A stretch of 64,000 nt of DNA from Paramecium sonneborni (GCA_905182985.1 CAJJDN010000100.1:218399-282398), one strand, 5' to 3'; numbered from the stretch's first letter, positions 11,794-26,123 are shown. Notes: generated by a model from the letters alone, not told the origin. Made by a program: numbers and translations.

Positions 11794-13459
11794 TCACAAC
11801 CCCGTTGTTGAATTTGCCTTAGATTCTAAAGTTGTAAGCATAGTTTATAATTCCTCACTATTGTATCGAATATAGAGGGAAATTTTAGGATTAGAACAAG
11901 CACAAACACTTTGATGAGCAATGCATCCCTTTTTTAAGCATCTATGATATTGATATAAAAAGATATGTACTTTCCACAGAATATATAACTAAAGAACATA
12001 TAATTGGAACAAATTTTGCATACATTTCGATCATATTTTTCTAATTTGTTGGCAAACTCTACAGTCTTTACTTATTCATATAGAGCTAGAATGCTGTTTC
12101 TATTCGCAATTTCAGAATGAATCATGATTTTAAATTTGTCAAATAACTAAAAAGAAGTAATAATGTATAAAAATACTTTGATCCATGATGATTAAGTAAA
12201 TTTGACCCGATCTGCCATAAGAACAACTTTCGTTAACAACCATTCTAAGGGAAAGCTAATCTAAGTAGAATATATAAAATAGATTACTTTTTTAAGATTT
12301 CCATCCATACGATATTCAGTGGATGCTCTATCAAATTCATCAAGCCATTAAGTAGGAGCTACATTGACAGCCTCACTACAATTGAGTCCTTATAATTTAT
12401 ATTTAATAATTAACCATGTGAGAATCCTGCATGATAGGCAGCACCTAAAGTGATAATAAGTTCACCAGGATGCTGTTCTGTTCTAAAGATTGAAATTTAT
12501 TGTTGACTCAATTCGACAGGTGAAATTTAACATACTATGTCATATAAAAGACGAGGATTCTGTGTTCTTTGTTTCTCATATTTCTTATTGAAGTATTGTA
12601 AAAACTTTTCGCTATGACATGGTGGTATTGCATACCTAAAGTTAAATTAAATATTCATACCATGTTTTTGGAGCTCCTGCATGCATGTAGTTTAAAGAAT
12701 TTAAATTTAAGTCTTCTTTATGCCAACAGAAGTTTGCATACTTCATTCCCAAGTAAAGCCAAGGTACTGAAATTCCACTCATCTCACTTTTCTCTTGGAG
12801 AACCTAAAAAATAGAATTGCTATTCTTGTTTATGGAACTTAGATTGCCTAACTAACCTTCCTAGAAACCTGTGGCATATTTAGTAGCCAATAAATCAGCT
12901 GCATACTCAACTTCCACATCATTATACCTATTTGGATAGTCAACTATTGACCAGAATTCTATCTCATTCTATCTGATTTGATTTGAAACCTCTCTTAATC
13001 CTTATAACTTATGACTACATTCAAACTTGTTCGCATAACTCATATACTCTTATAAGGTGAATCCTATTGTATTTGAACCAAATATCTAAACTGAAAAAAC
13101 GTAAATACCTCCCCTTCTTATTGAAAGTTTAAGGTCTACACCCTTGTCTCCACTCTCTTACCCTTTAACTTCGTTTCTAAATCACTATAGAACTTCTTCT
13201 CTGGAACTATTGACTCACTTGGCAACACCAATTTCACTATCCCGAATTTCTCATACCCTTTTGAATAAAGATCATCTATAGTCTTAAAAGGATCCTTAAA
13301 GAACTCTTAGGTAACATTTAATGTCGGAACTTCCCTAAATTGAAGATCTTTTATTGTATATGGGAAACGTTCCAGTAATAGTTTTGAGTGAGGCTCAGTA
13401 ATATCATCTGAATTCTTAGACTTTCTTATTTACTTTCTCTACTTCAATTATCGTATCAT
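11794..13459 (-). CDS. JmjN/JmjC histone demethylase with C-terminal zinc finger
   Basis: A JmjN-like part (VPTLNV...DPFKTIDDLYSKGY) is followed by a JmjC domain. Fe(II) ligands are visible: HKE in FCWHKEDLNLNSLNYMH and the distal His in GAAYHAGFSHG; KTWYAIPPCH lies between. The C-terminus has a Cys/His cluster (CKIC, CLKKGC, CACS) like the zinc finger of KDM4/5 enzymes. Such enzymes remove methyl groups from histone lysines using 2-oxoglutarate. Several short introns were inferred, including a 25-nt one splitting KTWY and a 26-nt one after FSHG. I chose ATG 13459. The frame can be extended through a 37-nt intron to ATG 13649, but that start overlaps the stop of the upstream gene. Confidence 0.85.
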
Positions 13460-13645
13460 ATGCTTTTTATGGTTATTTTATATAATAAATTTATCTTACC
13501 TTTGACTTGATGTGCTTTAATGATGATTTATTTAAAAGATACTTCTGTTTTAAATCCCCAAAAATTATATAATTATAATTATAACATACCCGTGCTGTGT
13601 TCAAAATCTGATAAATTCTATTAAGAAATACATAAAATATATAAT

Positions 13646-16130
<2,485 letters not shown>

Positions 16131-16687
16131 CACAAATAAAAATAATTAAGAAAATAGAAAATTTAAGTAAATAATTTATTTATAAATAATTATAATATAA
16201 TTCAACATAATAAACTTTTTTTTTTTCATTTTTATTAACCTTACTACATTCTCATATTCTTTATGAATAAATTAAACCGGCATAAAATTTTAATTAAACA
16301 TTACTTATTAAGAATTTATTCTAAAATGAATATATTAAATAAAAAAGGTTTATTTATGAATTTTAAATCTTACATTTAGAAATAAATCTTTTCAAATAAA
16401 TTCATAAAAATTATAGTTTTTATAATTTTTTTTCAAATCTATTTATAGAAACATAGACATATTATTTAGCTTAAATGAATATTTAATAAAAAATAATGAA
16501 TTTTATTATTTTGAAAAAAATAATTATTTTTTTTATATTAATAAAGGTACTCAATTAATTAATTCATTCATTGTGTCTGATAATAGAAATTTTATTAATA
16601 CAAAATATTAATGAATAACAAGTAAAAATTATTTCAGAATAAAGAATAAAAATAATATGATGAATAAATAATAGTAAATAAAATAAT
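16131..16687. other. Intergenic, AT-rich
   Basis: 557 bp between the start of the m-AAA protease gene and the end of the cyclin gene, both on the minus strand. It is almost pure A/T in places and must hold the protease promoter. Nothing else is visible. Confidence 0.6.
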
Positions 16688-18122
16688 TCATTGGAATTAT
16701 CTAAAAAGGCTACCTCCAACTTTATGAACTTATTCGTATTTCTTATCAAGTTCTCCTCCATTATGATTAGGATGAATATTATGAGAAGAAATATAATTGT
16801 TAAGAGCTAAAGTAGTCGTGTTTTCATTTAAAAATGTATAATTATTACTAGTAGTAAAGGTGACATTATTATGCGATAGATGTTATTTGCTAAGATCTCC
16901 TAAATGAGCTGTTGATTTAGATTATAAAAGAGGTATCTTGGCTTTTTGAATTATTGCATCTCCAAATGATTATCTCTTTTATTCAAACTAAAATTATCTA
17001 TTAATAAGATGATTAGAGCTGACAGTTGTAAGAGTGTTATTAGTAGGAGTACTGATTTATTAATAGTAAAGATCTGAAGGAGTGGCTTACAATTTAGTTA
17101 TAGTTTTGAAACTTTTACTTTTGGCAATAAGAGTCATAATTTAAGAAACTGAAGATGATATTTTTTATGCACCAACTCCAGTCAAACTTTATAATTGTTA
17201 AGACCAAATATTTAATAAACCTGCCTTCTTTCTTAAATATGCAACACAAGATAAGGCTAATATAGTCTGATCTGTTTGGAAATACAATTATTCATCTAAC
17301 ATTAAGAATTTAATATTTAATACCTCTAATGATTTAGAGTGCTACTTCAACATATTTGCTTTCTACTTCTTTAACATATTATAATATCTAGTTTTCTTAT
17401 AAGTCTCTCAGTTTAATGTGTTATTGATGAGTTGAATCTTTGTTTTCTTTTTATTATTGTTATCCTAAACTATCATCATCATCAATCACTCCAAATGATA
17501 ACAATGCTTCTATTCTATCTAATAATGTATTTCTTTATAATTTCCATTCCATTTATTGGATCAAAGATCTCTCAGCAGATTTAAAATCCTAAGTGCTGAA
17601 TTGACTAATTTCAGGATGATTAGTCATAGAGGCATATCTTTTAAGTTTACTAATAAAAGGAACTCTTTCATCAAGTTCTTATGCTTTAGCAGCTAACATA
17701 AGAGCTGTAGAAACAAATAAATATGTTTGATTTTCATTTACTGCAACCTTATTGAAATATTAATCAATATAATTGATAGCTAAAAAACATGTATTGATAG
17801 ACAAATTTAATCTTTCTGACACTTACAAAATGAATTCTATGAATTCTTATCGTTACTTGATTGGCCCATTTGGTAAACCATCTACCATCATCCCTTATAA
17901 TACTTTTATTGGATTGAAAAATGCATTATATTTCATTTTCAATGTTTTATACACTTTAGTGTTGGGCTATTCTTTAAGGATGATATTTACATTATTTAAG
18001 AAAATGCCACAATCTGTGCAAATCATTTTTTCTGAATAAATATGTCGATTTGTATGAGAACATCCAAATACTTCTAAGTATTATTTACTATAATGATGTT
18101 CAAATGGTTCTAATTAACTCAT
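16688..18122 (-). CDS. Cyclin-like protein (cyclin T/L or C type)
   Basis: About 468 aa with one 28-nt intron (17296-17323). Residues about 70-190 form a cyclin box: FLAINYIDQYFNKVAVNE, TALMLAAKAQELDERVPFI and the helix around QQMEWKLQRNTLLDRIEALL. The second half, after an LACVAYLRKK-like helix, becomes Ser/Thr/Asn/Gln-rich and low-complexity. Near residues 30-45 there is a CTDCG pair of cysteines. The pattern fits transcription-type cyclins (C, K, L, T) better than mitotic cyclins, but I cannot fix the partner kinase. Start ATG at 18122 is the first in frame. Confidence 0.82.
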
Positions 18123-19122
18123 ATATACGTTAAATTTTATTTATAATTTATTAATAAAAATCTCGAATAAAATTAGAAATAAAAAATAGTAATTAAATGA
18201 AATTCATTTTTATGAAATTTATAATAAAGAGTAATTTAAATTACATAAAATTAAAAATAAATTTTATTTTAAACAATGTATTTTAATTTATACTCCTTTG
18301 TCTCTTTTTCTTCTAATATCTTTAGCACTTTTTCTAGATTTCATCCTCAAAAAAAGCATGAAAATTAAACTTATTTAATGCTAAATTGACAAATCATATC
18401 AGAATAAGTTTAAATGTTATTATCAAATTTTCTCATGCTGAATTGAAGATTTTGATATCTTTTTGAATTCTAACTTACAAATTTTATCTGTTTTAGATAA
18501 AATTTCTATTGCTATAATTATATTAGTTACTTTAACTCATCAATCAAGGATGATATTTCTTTTTTTTATAAGATGAGTTAAAGAAATTTTATCTTTCTAA
18601 GTAGCTCTCTACTTTTAAGGATTAATTATCAAAAAATCGAGCTAGTGTTATTTAATAAAATAATATTTTTTTTTTAAATATTCTCTTCATCCTACTTTTC
18701 ATATATTTATGAATCTGTTAAATATTTATATTTCAATTTTCAATATTATTTTTATATTTCCACCATACATCATGATGAAATAGTTATGTCTGAAAAATTT
18801 GCTGCTTCGAACAAAAAATAAGATAAAACAAAATAAATGACATAACCATGTGATAGTCAACATTATTATGAATAATACCTATCTTAGTGGTCCTAATTAT
18901 ATAGTTTATTTTAAGTATGTGTTGTAAACTGTAATTTAATTTTAAGAATTATAAGAAGGATATCATTAAATAAATCTAAAATATAAAATGACTATGTTTA
19001 CAAACTTCGTAAATTTTAAGAAAAAATAAAATATTTTAATTCTAAATTATCTATCAAGAAAACTCTAAATTTAATTAAGTTATACTAGGAGATTAAGTAT
19101 AGGATGAGATAAGTTTTTTGGG
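18123..19122. other. Long AT-rich intergenic region
   Basis: About 1 kb upstream of the cyclin gene. It has a short minus-strand frame near 18290-18360 with a basic peptide (KSRKSAKDIRRKRDKG) that I cannot extend into a gene, and otherwise only frames broken by TGA. Confidence 0.5.
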
Positions 19123-19480
19123 ATGATTAAAAGCCATTTTTTTTACAAACTACTAAAAATATATCCTGATTTATATAATGTTATATTGAAGATTAAAGTA
19201 ACATCAATTCCAAATTCATATTATAATGCAAGAAGATAGCAGAAATGTTTTCAAACTTAATAGATAATAACTGAAACTTTTAGATATCATTTAAGAATTG
19301 ATCCTTTAAATTTTTTTTAGAGTAATCATTAAATAATTCTTTTTGCCTAATAATTATGATTCATACTATAGTGACTTTATTTGAATATTTCTTACTTCAA
19401 AAACATTTTGAAAATAGATTAGATTGTTATCTTTAATTTTTTAAGGTATTTCTATAAATGATAGTGTGATTGGAAATTGT
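19123..19480 (+). pseudogene. Possible decayed gene, coding sense in shifting frames
   Basis: ATG 19123 opens 78 codons with a protein-like sequence (IKVTSIPNSYYNARRQQ...). After its TGA at 19357 the sense moves to another frame (TLFEYFLLQKHFENRLDCY) and then to a third (GNCENNLDQDDYQSWFN). I find no GT/AG introns of normal size that join them. It may be a frameshifted remnant or an ill-resolved upstream part of the EF-hand gene. Family not recognised. Confidence 0.3.
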
Positions 19481-19499
19481 GAGAATAACCTTGATTAAG

Positions 19500-20104
19500 A
19501 TGACTATTAATCATGGTTTAATATTTGATAATGTTATCATGATTGAAAATCTAGCATATTATGATTTCTCTTTATGGTTTAATTTAGAATTAGTTTTTGA
19601 TGTTTTAGTTGAATAGGGTATGGAAAGTTTAAACAAGAATCTTAGTTACTTATTAATAAAATTATAAAAATATAAGGAATGGGTCCAACATAAGGAAAGG
19701 AGGTATAGATAAAAAAATGATAATGTTTAGTTATCTCCATAGATGAGAGAACGAGTGTTAAAGTTATTTGCAAGATTTGATGTGGATGGATCAAAGTCAA
19801 TTGAGAAGTCAGAAACAATAAAATATTGGTATTTATATAAATGTCAATGTTAATGAAGGAAGAGTAATTTTGCGAAATTGAATACAGAAGAATTGTTTAA
19901 ATCAGTGGATACTGATAATAGTGGTACAATATCTGAAGAGGAATGGTTAAATTTTTGGACATCGGTATTGCGTAGTGGACATACAGAGGAAGATATAGCA
20001 GATGAAGTAAAATATGTCTGAATATCTGCATTGTATAGTTAGAAAGTATTGAATCTGGATCGTCATGGGTAAAGTTCGAGAATTTAGAAAATAAGAAGGG
20101 CTGA
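19500..20104 (+). CDS. EF-hand calcium-binding protein
   Basis: About 180 aa with introns at 19829-19858 (30 nt) and 20007-20038 (32 nt). After a helical N-terminal part, two EF-hands are seen: a loop DVDGSKSIEKSE near residue 95 and DTDNSGTISEEE near residue 130, with the expected Asp/Glu spacing. The C-terminus reads WVKFENLENKKG. It is likely a Ca2+ sensor or a subunit of a Ca2+-dependent kinase or phosphatase. ATG 19500 follows a TGA in the same frame; a later ATG at about 19620 is also possible. It ends 45 bp before the pseudokinase gene. Confidence 0.8.
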
Positions 20105-20149
20105 GATAGATTCATCAATATACAATATATAAAAATATTATATATTTAC

Positions 20150-21651
20150 ATGTTATAATTTAGGAGAACTATTTTTGATTAAAATGAAGAAGCAAACATG
20201 TGGAAATAAGATAATCAACCTCCTCCTCTTCCCTTATAATAGCAAGGTACAATTCAATTGTGCTTTATCCAGGGAATGTAATGACGAAATAATTTGATAA
20301 ATTTATACCAGTCTACTTGGAGATATGTCCTGAAAGATTATATAAAAGACTCTCATCTAATCAATTTCTATACTGTTCATTGGCTAAGTGCAGGTTGAAA
20401 AAGTTTTCATTTTTTGATTAAACACTACCCAATTATAAATATGGCATAACAATACAATAAAGAGATTAATAGGAAATATATCTAATAGACTCTGCTGATG
20501 AGTTTAGAAAATGGTTTTTATTATTCAAAAGATATTGCGTTTTAGATAAATTTAAATAAAAATTTAAAGTTCTTAATAAATCAAAAATTGAGGATCCTTT
20601 ATTCGGTTAATGTTACTATAATTGCATACATAGTAATAATTATAAGTTAGTAAAAATAATTAATAAGACAACTATAACGAATTATTAGTTATAATGTTTA
20701 TGCAAAGAAATTAGTAGTCTTCGGAAATTGAAGTAATATATAAATAATGTAGTTGTCCATTGATAATATTCTTTAATGAACTTTATGAGGATGATACAAA
20801 TATTTATATAGTTTACAATCACTACTAAGGATTGGATATGAGGAGTTGGATAAAAGAGAATTCTTAGAATTTGGAAGAGAGAATGGTAGCCTAAATTATA
20901 TTTAATTTGCTGACAGCAATAGCTCATATACATTCTAGAGGAGTATTTCATAGAGACATCAAACTTGATAGTATTCTGATTTAAAGTTAATTACCTTCAA
21001 TATTACTGACTAATTTTTGTTATTCTGAAACTTATGTAGCTGAGAGTACTTATAAGAAATGTGGAACTCCTGGATTTATAGCTCCTGAGATTTTTAAAAC
21101 AAAATTGTACACTCCTAAAGCAGACCTATTTAGTTTAGGTTGTTTATTTTATGTATTATATTATGGAAAGATCCCATTTAATGGATCAAGTTAGGAAGAG
21201 ATTTTATAAAAGAATGAATTGGCAGTAGTGGATTATTAAATTTAGTATAAATTATGAGTAAAGAAGGAAGCAACTATGTAGAAAGGTGTCTTCATCAGGA
21301 ATAAATTTATTGAAAGCTCTTTTGACTGTTAATCCAGAACAAAGGTTGTCTGCATAATAGGCTCTATAACATCATTGGTTTATTAAGATGGGTACTAAAT
21401 AGGAAGCCAAATATCATAAGAATATTATAAAGGGTAAATCTCTGTCGACGATAATAGAGAATTCTGTTGATATTACTCATAGGTATATTGGATCATTGTT
21501 TATTAGTATTTAATATTAGATTCCGTCGAGTAGTTTTATTGAGGATAAAGTAGATAAGGAATTTACAAGTGATAATCTGAGAGACAAATTATAGAAGTTT
21601 AATTCAATATAATTAAAACCTTCAAAACATAGACACTAGTATTATTAATGA
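20150..21651 (+). CDS. PH-like domain plus protein kinase fold, probably a pseudokinase
   Basis: About 472 aa with introns at 20247-20272, 20733-20752 (20 nt) and 21245-21281 (37 nt). A Pro/Gln-rich N-terminus precedes a PH-like part (residues about 35-130), then a kinase fold resembling CDPK/CaMK. The ATP Lys (LVKII), C-helix Glu (CKEISSLRKL) and HRD (HRDIK) are present, as is GTPGFIAPE. But the metal-binding Asn of HRDxKxxN is Ser (HRDIKLDS) and the DFG motif is NFC (LLTNFCYS). Loss of both Mg-binding residues predicts a non-catalytic kinase that works as a scaffold or regulator; this is inference. A later ATG (20198) could also start it. Confidence 0.85.
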
Positions 21652-21701
21652 AGATATATTATTGCATAACAAAATAGAATTATTAATTGGTTTATTTATA
21701 T

Positions 21702-21725
21702 TTATACTTATACTTATACTTATAC
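21702..21725 (+). repeat. TTATAC microsatellite
   Basis: Four tandem TTATAC units in the spacer between the pseudokinase stop and the haemoglobin stop. No function is suggested. Confidence 0.8.
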
Positions 21726-21740
21726 TTTTATAATGTTGTA

Positions 21741-22144
21741 TCATGCTATTTTATTAAACACAATAAATTCTCTGTGTTTTTCAACATAATCGAGTACTTC
21801 CTCCTAATCAGCTACACTTACATCCATATCTTGAGCGATGCTTTTGAGATGATATTTAAATTTATCAAATTGCTAATTTGTAATATTCAAACCTTTATGA
21901 ACTTCAATCAGATCTCTAAATGTTTCTTAGATGATAGATACCTTCCAGTATATTAAGTATTTTTATCTCCCATCATTTAAGAGAAGAATCTTTTCTATTG
22001 ATATCTAACACGACTCATGTCAGCTTTAAGGAACTTGTCCCTTAACAATTTATCAAACAAGACTTTGTAATAGAATTAATCAATCAATTCAGACACTTAT
22101 TGATCACCTCCAAATCTATCATATAATGATTTCTTATTATCCAT
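21741..22144 (-). CDS. Truncated haemoglobin (2/2 globin)
   Basis: About 125 aa with one 26-nt intron (21916-21941). The start LYDRFGGDQQVSELIDQFY is the typical A/B-helix opening of truncated haemoglobins. YQQKRFFSQMMGD, the Gly after TQYTG, and the IEVHKGLNIT segment carrying the likely proximal His follow. The length matches Paramecium haemoglobins, which are about 116 aa. These proteins bind O2 in the cytoplasm. Without splicing, TGA would cut the protein at residue 75. The C-terminus ends FNKIA. Confidence 0.93.
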
Positions 22145-22214
22145 TTCTTTAAAATCTTTTTTTATTTATTTTATATATATGTTTATACTATTGAATATTT
22201 AAAATTATATTAAA

Positions 22215-22646
22215 ATGTCTTTAGGTGTTCCTCTTAAAATAATGCACGAAGCAGTTCATCATATAGTAACAGTTGAACTTAAGACGGGTGAGATGTTTAC
22301 AGGATATATGGCAGAAGCAGAAGTAATTATTAATTATAATCAAATAATAATAATAGGATACAATGAATGTTAGATTGGATGAAGTATAAATGGTTACGAG
22401 AGATGGAAGACCTATGTCATTAGAATAAGTTTATTTGAGAGGTAGTCAAATTAGATTTGTTGTGATTCCTGATGTATTTAAATATGCACCTATGTTCAAA
22501 AAAATCAGAGCCAATGCTAAAAGCAAAAATATGTAATAAATCAGAGAAAAAGCCAGATAGGTTAGAGGTATACTATTCATTTAAATACATTTATAGAGGA
22601 ATTAGTGCCTCGTATTAAATAGGGTTTAGAGTAATAAAAGAAATGA
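22215..22646 (+). CDS. SNRPD3: Small nuclear ribonucleoprotein SmD3
   Basis: 122 aa with introns at 22323-22356 (34 nt) and 22568-22596 (29 nt). The Sm1 motif ([29 protein letters not shown]) and the Sm2 motif ([19 protein letters not shown]) match SmD3 in order and spacing, including the conserved ATG-proximal GVP and APM after Sm2. SmD3 is part of the seven-membered ring around U1, U2, U4 and U5 snRNAs. The tail is basic but lacks the RG repeats of animal SmD3. Confidence 0.95.
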
Positions 22647-22689
22647 TCAAAATATATCTATTGTTATATTAATAATATAATTTATTATT

Positions 22690-23443
22690 ATGCCTAATTC
22701 ATTGAAATACTTAGTTATTTATCGTCAGGACACTGAAAAATTGATTGCATCTTATCTTATTGAATCTGGAAGTGAAGAATTATTTAAGAATGAATCCTCT
22801 AAAGTATGTTTAGAATTGAAGAGGAATCAACTTAGAATTGAGGAAAGATAGAAAGTCGATTCTGCAAATGGCAGTTGGTTCTGCAAAATTGATGATAAAG
22901 GTCTATTCTATCTCATTTTAGGAAGTATATCAATCAATCATTATATAAGTCTCCACCTATCCAGAAAGACATGCTTATGCACTTATCTAAGAAATTTAAA
23001 CTGAATTCTCTAAATTGGGAAATGACTCATTTAGAGATGATGCCAGTCTTAAATTACACATCAAAAAACCACTTAAAGATTTAGGATTGAAATACAATGA
23101 TTTAGTTTCATTGGATAAAATATATTAAGCACAATAAAATGTTTGATCTTATTCTATAATTAGGTAGATCAAACTAAAATAGTCATGGAAGACAATATTA
23201 AATCAATGATTAATAATGGTTAGTAATTGGATGTCCTTTCAATCAAAGCTGAAGATCTTAACAAGAATGCTAAGTCATTTGCAAAAAATGCTAATGAATT
23301 AGTACAATTTATCATATTTAACTTAGGCCTAAATTATGTATTGGAGAAATATGAAATTAAAGATTATCATTGGATTGATCATCTTGGCAGGACTTTTGTA
23401 TATTATTGTACCTATTATAATAAAAGTCAGTGCCTCTAATTGA
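22690..23443 (+). CDS. Longin-type R-SNARE (VAMP7/Sec22/Ykt6 class)
   Basis: 226 aa with introns at 22925-22949, 23141-23163 and 23302-23326. An N-terminal longin domain (KYLVIYRQDTEKLIASYL, YPERHAYALIQEIQTEFSKLG) leads into an R-SNARE helix (VMEDNIKSMINNGQQLDVLS) and one C-terminal membrane anchor (LKIIIGLIILAGLLYIIVPI). Such v-SNAREs sit on vesicles and pair with Q-SNAREs for fusion. The membrane anchor argues against Ykt6, which is lipidated. Removing the last intron is what restores the anchor. Confidence 0.92.
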
Positions 23444-23487
23444 ATAATTGCAAATTATGTAATTCGTTTTTAATATTATATATAAAT

Positions 23488-24575
23488 ATGCGTGCATCTC
23501 ATATTTTATTGCTCATAGTTGCTATCAAAGCAGCCAAGTTTTTAGAGGAACCCACTGTATTATTGGAGGATGAAGAAAAACCATACATGTAATTCACAGT
23601 CTTTGCCTAATAATCTCCATTGTTTACAGAAGAAGAATTAGCAAGAAACTCTGAACCTGCCAAAGAATACCCATCTGGATTTAATTATGAAGATGAGAAT
23701 TAATCATCTTTAAGTGGTGCTGATCAATCTTAAGTCTTTTTGGCAGCTTAATATGAAAAAGATTTACCAGCCACTGGAGATTGTGTTGTACTTTACTCTG
23801 CATGCGATTTCAAAGGCACATCAGGAAAAGTATGCAAAGCTGAGGATGCTATGAGTTTCTAAATACCTGTATTCTCTATTTATGTTCCTATTGGGTAATA
23901 TCATTTTTAATAATTTAGATAATAATTCACAACACTAGACTCTACTAAAAATGAATAAGTTGCTTTCTTAACAAGTGAAAAATGTTTAACTGAGCCACTT
24001 GTTATGGCTGATACTTAAAAAGATGTTTTCATTGCTAAACCATCAACTTCATTAGCTGGATCTGATAATGCATCAAGTATATTCTTATAACTTATTCATA
24101 AGCTGATGATATAACTGGACCATAACCATAATTGATCTAAGAAACATAAGAATAATTTGATGCACCATAAATTGAAACAGATTAATAACCAAATCTTGAT
24201 TAAGAATAATAATAATAATAAGAATAAGTTTAATAAACTGAATAGGTTCAATAAGAAGAATAAGTTTAATAAGAAGAATAAGTTTAATAAACTGAATAAG
24301 TTTAATAAACTGAATAAGTTCAATAAGAAGAATAAGTTTAATAAGAAGAATAAGTTTAATAAACTGAATAAGTATAAGAATAAGTTTAAGAATAATAAGT
24401 AGAATAGTAAGTTGAAGTTGAAGCTTAATCATAAGAATAAGAATAATAATAAGTTTAATAATCTGAAACTCCTTAAATTTAATAAAGTGAAACCTAAAGT
24501 GAAGAATAATAACAATAAGTATCGGTAGATGAAGTGCCTTAAACTGCTGAACCACTTGTTGGGTAAACTTAATGA
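23488..24575 (+). CDS. Secreted beta/gamma-crystallin-like protein with Gln-rich repeat tail
   Basis: About 345 aa. A signal peptide (ASHILLLIVAIKAAKF) is followed by an acidic region, then residues about 90-170 with a beta/gamma-crystallin-like pattern (CVVLYSACDFKGTSG ... SIYVPIGQ ... VAFLTSEKC). The C-terminal half is a Gln/Glu/Val repeat (units EQVQQT and EQVQQE). An intron at 24077-24102 (26 nt) is required; one at 23895-23918 (24 nt, stop-free) is probable. Crystallin domains occur in ciliate dense-core granule proteins such as Tetrahymena IGR/GRT, so a granule or surface role is inferred. Confidence 0.75.
24222..24365 (+). repeat. Eight tandem 18-bp units coding EQVQQ(T/E)
   Basis: Eight consecutive 18-nt units, mainly GAATAAGTTTAATAAACT and GAATAAGTTTAATAAGAA, in frame in the crystallin-like gene. 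All Gln codons are TAA/TAG, so the run looks like a wall of stops in the standard code. Two subtypes alternate in blocks (T E E T T E E T), suggesting duplication of multi-unit segments. Confidence 0.9.
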
Positions 24576-24644
24576 GACGTATGAGAAAGAAAAAATATAT
24601 ATAAATTTAATATATAATAATAATAATAGTCTAATTTAATATTA

Positions 24645-26123
24645 ATGAGTAGCGACATAAAGAAATAAATGAATGATTTTCGCATGGCTCATTTTTCAGT
24701 TGGTTTTGATAAATGTATAGTGAATAACATTTGTTGTTAGCTTGTGGTAGCACAAATTATCTTGATGATTATACTGCAAAAAAACCGGATAAAGTATTAC
24801 CAGCAACTGAAGAAGCTAAGAATTTTGAAGCATATATTGCAAATCCTCGAAAAGCTCATTTTGAATTAGGAGAAGACAATGTTAATTATTAATCTATTGC
24901 AAAATTATCATTTAATCCAAAAGAATCATAGAAAGCACAACTGTCTGAAGAAACTTAGAAAGATTTACGTAATCATCATTTTAAGTTGGGATTTCACAGT
25001 GTTCCAAGTGAGACTGAATATTAGTAATATAAGAATTAGCCTTTGGATATTCAAAAGAAGTAATAAGTAAATATTCGTAAACATCATCATGATTTTGGAG
25101 ATTTGAAAACATATTTTACAACAACATATTAAGATACAAATAAAGAATATAAAGTTGAAAAAGAGGAATATCATGCTCCAGATATTCGTAAGACAAATAT
25201 CAATATAGGAAATGTATGATTATTAGTTCATTTTAGAATTAAATGGATTATACAACTCATTATAGTAGATATCATGATGGTTAATAGAATCCCAAGACTA
25301 ATGAGAAAGGAAATTTGGAAAAGTTTTTGAAAGAGTCTCATTTAGTATTGGGTGAGGATCCTACTGTTAAAAGTTCATAAAATAAAGATGCTTTTTAAGG
25401 ATTATAGAATAAGGAGGTTATAAAAGTCAATAAAGATGTTTTATTGGATTTAAGAACAGCACATTTTGATTTTGCTTATTAAAAATCAGATATGCCTTAA
25501 ACAACAAAATAATCAATGTTTTAAAAAACAGCTATTGCTGTATCATAACCAAGTTTACCAAATTGTTCTTTGACAATAGGAACTCATGGATTCTTGAATG
25601 ATAGATATTATTAAACAAGTTATGCTACTAATTATGCAAATCCAAATACTTAGAAACCAGAATTTGCAAAAGATCCAAGAATTACAGCAGTAAAGTTTGG
25701 AGATGAATAAGTAGATTATAATACTGAAAATAATAGAAAGTAATAATAATATAATATTTAAGTTATTAAATTCCAGAGAAAGTTGAATAGTTTAAATTAG
25801 ATAAAACTTAAATAAGAGATTTAAGATAACATCATTTTGAATTTGGAAATGATCCTGTTGAATATCCATAAAAAACAAGTCAAATAACTCCACATCCTAA
25901 TACATTAAGTGAAGAATAACTAAAAGATTTAAGAAGATAACATTTTGTTTATGGAAGTTAATTAGGCACTTATAATACTCATAATTCATAATATGGTACT
26001 AAATAAGGTCCACCAAATAAATTGGATCCACAATTATAGAAGGATTTAAGAACTCATCATTTTGAAGAAGATGGAGAAAGAGTATTTTAAACTTCTTACA
26101 GGGCCATGTAGCCAATATAATGA
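24645..26123 (+). CDS. Protein with repeated LRxHHFxxG motif, possibly axonemal
   Basis: About 468 aa with introns at 24715-24740, 25214-25236 and 25740-25762. The protein repeats a short motif at least eight times: for example FRMAHFSVGFD, PRKAHFELGED, LRNHHFKLGFH, IRKHHHDFGD, LRTAHFDFAYQ, LRQHHFEFGND, LRRQHFVYGSQ and LRTHHFEEDGE. Tyr/Thr-rich linkers (TTYQDTNKEY, TSYATNYANP) separate them. This kind of regular, Tyr-rich repeat is common in microtubule inner proteins of cilia, so an axonemal role is a reasonable guess, but I cannot name the family. No membrane segment or signal peptide is seen. Confidence 0.7.

Noticed and set aside
21702..21725. Telomere-like repeat
   Set aside because: TTATAC does not match ciliate telomere repeats (G4T2/G3T3 types) and is internal.
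24085..24555. Minus-strand Leu/Ile/Lys-rich frame of 156 codons
   Set aside because: Antisense shadow of the EQVQQ repeat; periodic only because the repeat is.
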